Source of the DNA: Acetobacteraceae bacterium
GTDB lineage: Bacteria > Pseudomonadota > Alphaproteobacteria > Acetobacterales > Acetobacteraceae
DNA: 16,630 nt
Reading direction: 5' to 3'
NCBI GenBank assembly: GCA_014377905.1
Contig: JACMOQ010000290.1
Coordinates: 1-16,630 of the forward strand
Shown here: positions 14,502-16,630 of the stretch, in pieces
Layout of the letters: each line of letters starts with the position of its first letter
Numbering within the stretch: the first letter of the stretch is position 1
The notes under the pieces: model-generated
Databases searched by the model: none
Told to the model about the DNA's origin: nothing
The model's input: the letters and a program-made list of their open reading frames with translations, nothing else
Made by a program: the position numbers and the translations under genes

Positions 14502-16196
14502 ATGGAGCGCTACCCGGAGTGGCCGAACCTGGCCGCCATGATGTTTTCACGGGCGCGGCAATGGCCAACGCGCCCGATGCTGCGGGCCTATCGCAACGAT
14601 TCCTGGGTGTCGTTGAACTGGGGCGATTTCGCCCGTCAGGCGGCCTCGGTCGCGCGGCGTCTGCGTTCGGCGGGCGTCTCGGCCGGTGATCGCGTGCTGA
14701 TCGTCTCGGAAAACCGCCCCGAGTTCCCCATCGTCGAAACCGCATTGCTGGCGATCCGCGCGGTGCCGGTGCCGGCTTACACAACCTACACCACCGCCGA
14801 TTTCGCCCACGTGCTGAAAGACAGCGGCGCCCGCGTCGCGGTTATCTCTACGGCCGAGCTCGCCCGCAAAATCATCCCGGCCGGCCCGCTCGATCTGTTG
14901 GTCAGCCTCGATGATTTCACCGAAGGCGGCGTGGTGACCGCGTCCTTCGCGCGTCTGGCCGATGATCCCGCCGATTTCGACGATATTGCCGCCGAGGCCG
15001 ACCTGATCCCGCCCACTGGCCTCGCTTGCCTGATTTACACCTCGGGCACCGGGGGCGCCCCGCGCGGGGTGATGCTGCCGCATAAAGCCATTCTGTCCAA
15101 TTGCGCCGGCGCCTTTCTGCTGTTGCAAATGATCGGTTTGCAGGACGAAACCTATCTGTCCTTCCTGCCGCTGTCGCATGCCTATGAACACACCGCCGGG
15201 CAGTTCTTCATGCTCAGCCTGGGCGCCGAAATCGTCTACGCCCGCGGCGTCGAAACCCTCGCCGCCGACATGCTCAGCGTCCGCCCGACTATCATGACCA
15301 TGGTCCCCCGCGTGCTCGAAGTCATTCGCACCCGCGTCTTGCAACAAATAGGGCGCGAAAAGGCCTGGAAGCGCTGGCTGTTCAACACTGCCCTTTCCGC
15401 CGGCATCAAGAAAGCCGAGCATAAATCCCGCACCCTGTTGGAATGGTTGCTCGAACCCGTGCTCGAAGCCCTGGTGCGCCGCAAGCTCCGCGCCCGTTTC
15501 GGCGGCCGCCTGCGCGTCACCATCTCCGGCGGCGCCCGCCTTGAACCCGAAATCGGCCGCTTCTATCAGGGCCTCGGCATGCTGGTCATCCAAGGCTACG
15601 GCCAGACCGAAGCCGGGCCGGTGATTTCCGCCAACATCCCCACCCGCGTCCGCATCGACACTGTCGGGCCACCGCTTGCCGGCGACGATCTGCGCACCGC
15701 CAGCGACGGCGAAATTCTGGTGCGCGGCGATCTGGTAATGGATGGCTACTGGGGCCGCCCCGACGACACCGCCAACGCCATCCGCGGCGGCTGGCTCCAT
15801 ACCGGCGATATCGGCGAACTCGATGACGCCGGGAACCTGCGCATCACCGATCGCAAGAAGGACATGATCGTGCTGTCCGGCGGCGAAAACATCTCCCCCG
15901 CGCGCATTGAGGGCATGCTGATCGCCGAAGACCCGATCGCCCAGGCGGTGGTTTTGGGTGACGGCAAACCCGGCCTTACCGCGTTGGTCGTCGCTGCCGA
16001 AGGTTACGATGACATCGCGGTAGCCTCGGCCGTCAACATGGTCAACAAGCGCCTGTCAGTCACCGAACGCATCCGCCGCCACGCGATCGTCGCGCCGTTC
16101 ACCATCGATAACGGGCTGATGACCGCAACCCAGAAAGTGCGGCGCCATCTGGTGGTGCAGGAGCATTCGAAGGTGCTGGAGAAGTTAGGGATTTAA
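14502..16196 (+). CDS. Long-chain acyl-CoA synthetase, AMP-forming
   Basis: This 564-residue adenylate-forming enzyme activates a fatty acid with ATP and CoA to acyl-CoA, and resembles the FAA1/COG1022 group. The P-loop core is YTSGTGGAPRG (179-189), with Gly in place of the usual second Thr of TSGTTG. Next come LPLSHAYEH (222-230), YGQTE (366-370), HTGDIGELD (433-441), the hinge TDRKKDMIVLSGGENISPAR (449-468) and the catalytic lysine Lys545 in TATQKVRR. GGGGGAG (14487-14493) provides a ribosome-binding site 8 nt upstream. No signal peptide is seen. The exact chain length of the substrate cannot be deduced, and other carboxylic acids are possible. Confidence 0.9.
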   Translation: MERYPEWPNLAAMMFSRARQWPTRPMLRAYRNDSWVSLNWGDFARQAASVARRLRSAGVSAGDRVLIVSENRPEFPIVETALLAIRAVPVPAYTTYTTADFAHVLKDSGARVAVISTAELARKIIPAGPLDLLVSLDDFTEGGVVTASFARLADDPADFDDIAAEADLIPPTGLACLIYTSGTGGAPRGVMLPHKAILSNCAGAFLLLQMIGLQDETYLSFLPLSHAYEHTAGQFFMLSLGAEIVYARGVETLAADMLSVRPTIMTMVPRVLEVIRTRVLQQIGREKAWKRWLFNTALSAGIKKAEHKSRTLLEWLLEPVLEALVRRKLRARFGGRLRVTISGGARLEPEIGRFYQGLGMLVIQGYGQTEAGPVISANIPTRVRIDTVGPPLAGDDLRTASDGEILVRGDLVMDGYWGRPDDTANAIRGGWLHTGDIGELDDAGNLRITDRKKDMIVLSGGENISPARIEGMLIAEDPIAQAVVLGDGKPGLTALVVAAEGYDDIAVASAVNMVNKRLSVTERIRRHAIVAPFTIDNGLMTATQKVRRHLVVQEHSKVLEKLGI

Positions 16197-16204
16197 GGCA
16201 AGCG

Positions 16205-16225
16205 TGTTCTTTTTGTGAACAAAAA
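16205..16225. repeat. A/T-rich inverted repeat after the acyl-CoA synthetase
   Basis: The stretch TTTTTGT-GA-ACAAAAA (16210-16225) is a perfect 7-bp inverted repeat; an alternative pairing is TGTTC (16205-16209) with GAACA (16217-16221). It begins 9 bp after the ligase stop in otherwise GC-rich DNA and is followed by two further A-runs. It resembles A/T-rich intergenic elements I recall from Acetobacteraceae. No proper stem plus T-run on either strand is seen, so a terminator role is unproven. Confidence 0.4.
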
Positions 16226-16280
16226 AATCAAAAAAACTTCATCCATTGTTGCCGTTGGCGTGCCTCCGCTCGGAAAAAAT

Positions 16281-16311
16281 CGTCATTGCGAGCCCTTGCG
16301 AAGCAATCCAG
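16281..16311. repeat. CGTCATTGCGAG ... AAGCAATCCAG palindromic intergenic repeat
   Basis: The 31-bp stretch starts CGTCATTGCGAG and ends GAAGCAATCCAG. Arms ATTGC (16285-16289) and GCAAT (16303-16307) pair across a GC-rich centre with an internal partial pairing. This sequence type is a widespread bacterial intergenic palindromic repeat seen in many genomes and usually present in many copies. Only one copy is in the window. It lies in the gap between two convergent genes, the usual place for such elements. Confidence 0.65.
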
Positions 16312-16365
16312 GGGAAATGCACAAAATAGTTTCGATATCGTAACAAAAACGACGTGAAAATGCGC

Positions 16366-16630
16366 TCAGGCCACCACCCCATTTTCAAAAAGCACCCCTG
16401 GCTCTGTCACCGCCAGCGGCTGCACCGCCTGAACCACTCCGGACCAGCACGTGCTTGCCCCCCCGCCAACCGGCCCGGCTGCTGCCACCACAGCCGCCAC
16501 CACCGGCGCCACAACGCCCAGCATCCGGCAGAGCGGCCGCAACACCCGGCCCAGCCCTGGCATATCCGCCAATGCCGCCTGCATCGCCGGCTCGGCCAGC
16601 AGCGCCTCCAACTGGCAGCCATACTCCCCC
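16366..16630 (-). CDS. C-terminal part of an unidentified protein (partial)
   Basis: The frame is open from the right edge to a TGA at 16368-16366 and covers about 87 residues. The first visible residues are GEYGCQLEALLAEP, followed by MPGLGRVLRPLCRMLGV and a long Ala/Val/Gly-rich tail ending TEPGVLFENGVVA. The LEALL...GRVLRPLCRMLG pattern looks like a short conserved protein of unknown function that I associate with Acetobacteraceae, where it is often present in several copies. Internal TTG at 16611 is not a likely start because the conserved residues begin before it. The hydrophobic AVV/AAA run (near VVAPVVAAVVAAAG) is probably low-complexity rather than a true membrane helix. No function is assigned. 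Confidence 0.55.
   Translation of the reverse strand, partial: GEYGCQLEALLAEPAMQAALADMPGLGRVLRPLCRMLGVVAPVVAAVVAAAGPVGGGASTCWSGVVQAVQPLAVTEPGVLFENGVVA

Noticed and set aside
14547..15800. Long minus-strand open frame (417 codons) opposite the acyl-CoA synthetase
   Set aside because: Its composition (Gly/Asp/Ala/Gln-rich, no motifs) is that of an antisense shadow in GC-rich DNA, and the plus-strand protein has all family motifs.
16205..16230. Rho-independent terminator of the acyl-CoA synthetase gene
   Set aside because: The inverted repeat is A/T-rich and followed by A-runs rather than T-runs on the plus strand; on the minus strand the stem is followed by GC-rich sequence.
1..16630. CRISPR array, tRNA/rRNA genes, prophage or insertion-sequence transposase
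   Set aside because: No regularly spaced long repeats, cloverleaf sequences, integrase or transposase motifs were seen in the window.

Overview
The window reads as high-GC chromosomal DNA of an alphaproteobacterium, most likely of the Rhodospirillales/Acetobacteraceae side. The evidence is a DUF1013/TrcR regulator (a family restricted to Alphaproteobacteria) whose start, MTLPLMPKATAVWLIE, looks like the Rhodospirillales form. A ydcH-purE-purK cluster is also present, together with a right-edge reading frame (LRPLCRMLGV motif) of a kind I associate with Acetobacteraceae. Taxonomy is inference; no rRNA gene is present. Genes are tightly packed on both strands, with many 1-4 nt start/stop overlaps.

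Left part (1-4870). A 3' gene fragment is followed by three CATAATTG boxes spaced exactly 16 bp and by a nucleoside 2-deoxyribosyltransferase gene (+). Convergent to it is a minus-strand operon transcribed ydcH, purE, purK, then a TTC38-like TPR protein; purE and purK carry the two-step carboxylation of AIR in purine synthesis. Divergent from ydcH is a second, 57-residue YdcH/DUF465 protein. It ends 3 bp from the convergent trcR gene, whose -35/-10 promoter (17-bp spacer) can be read on the minus strand.

Centre (about 5168-11280, +). This is a seven-gene transporter-plus-enzyme operon: two permeases and two ATPases of the peptide/opine/nickel ABC importer family, then an FMN-dependent luciferase-like monooxygenase, a CMD-fold protein without the redox cysteines, and an AhpD-like alkylhydroperoxidase with an exact E-x11-C-x2-C-x3-H motif. 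The set resembles an uncharacterised cluster known only by model names (KPN_01858, Avi_7170 and Avi_7169 families, from memory). The substrate-binding protein gene expected first in the operon appears to be reduced to a roughly 220-bp remnant directly upstream of the first permease. A perfect 8-bp GC-rich hairpin lies between the transporter half and the enzyme half. The likely role, import and flavin-dependent oxidation of an unknown small molecule, is inference. This is the best candidate in the window for an undescribed system.

Right part (11302-16630). A minus-strand pair encodes an M3-family oligoendopeptidase F and an ABC1/UbiB-type atypical kinase, coupled by a 4-bp overlap. Divergent from them is a long-chain acyl-CoA synthetase (AMP-forming). 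After it comes a 169-bp gap holding an A/T-rich inverted repeat and a CGTCATTGCGAG...AAGCAATCCAG palindromic repeat, then the C-terminal part of an unknown protein on the minus strand running off the edge.
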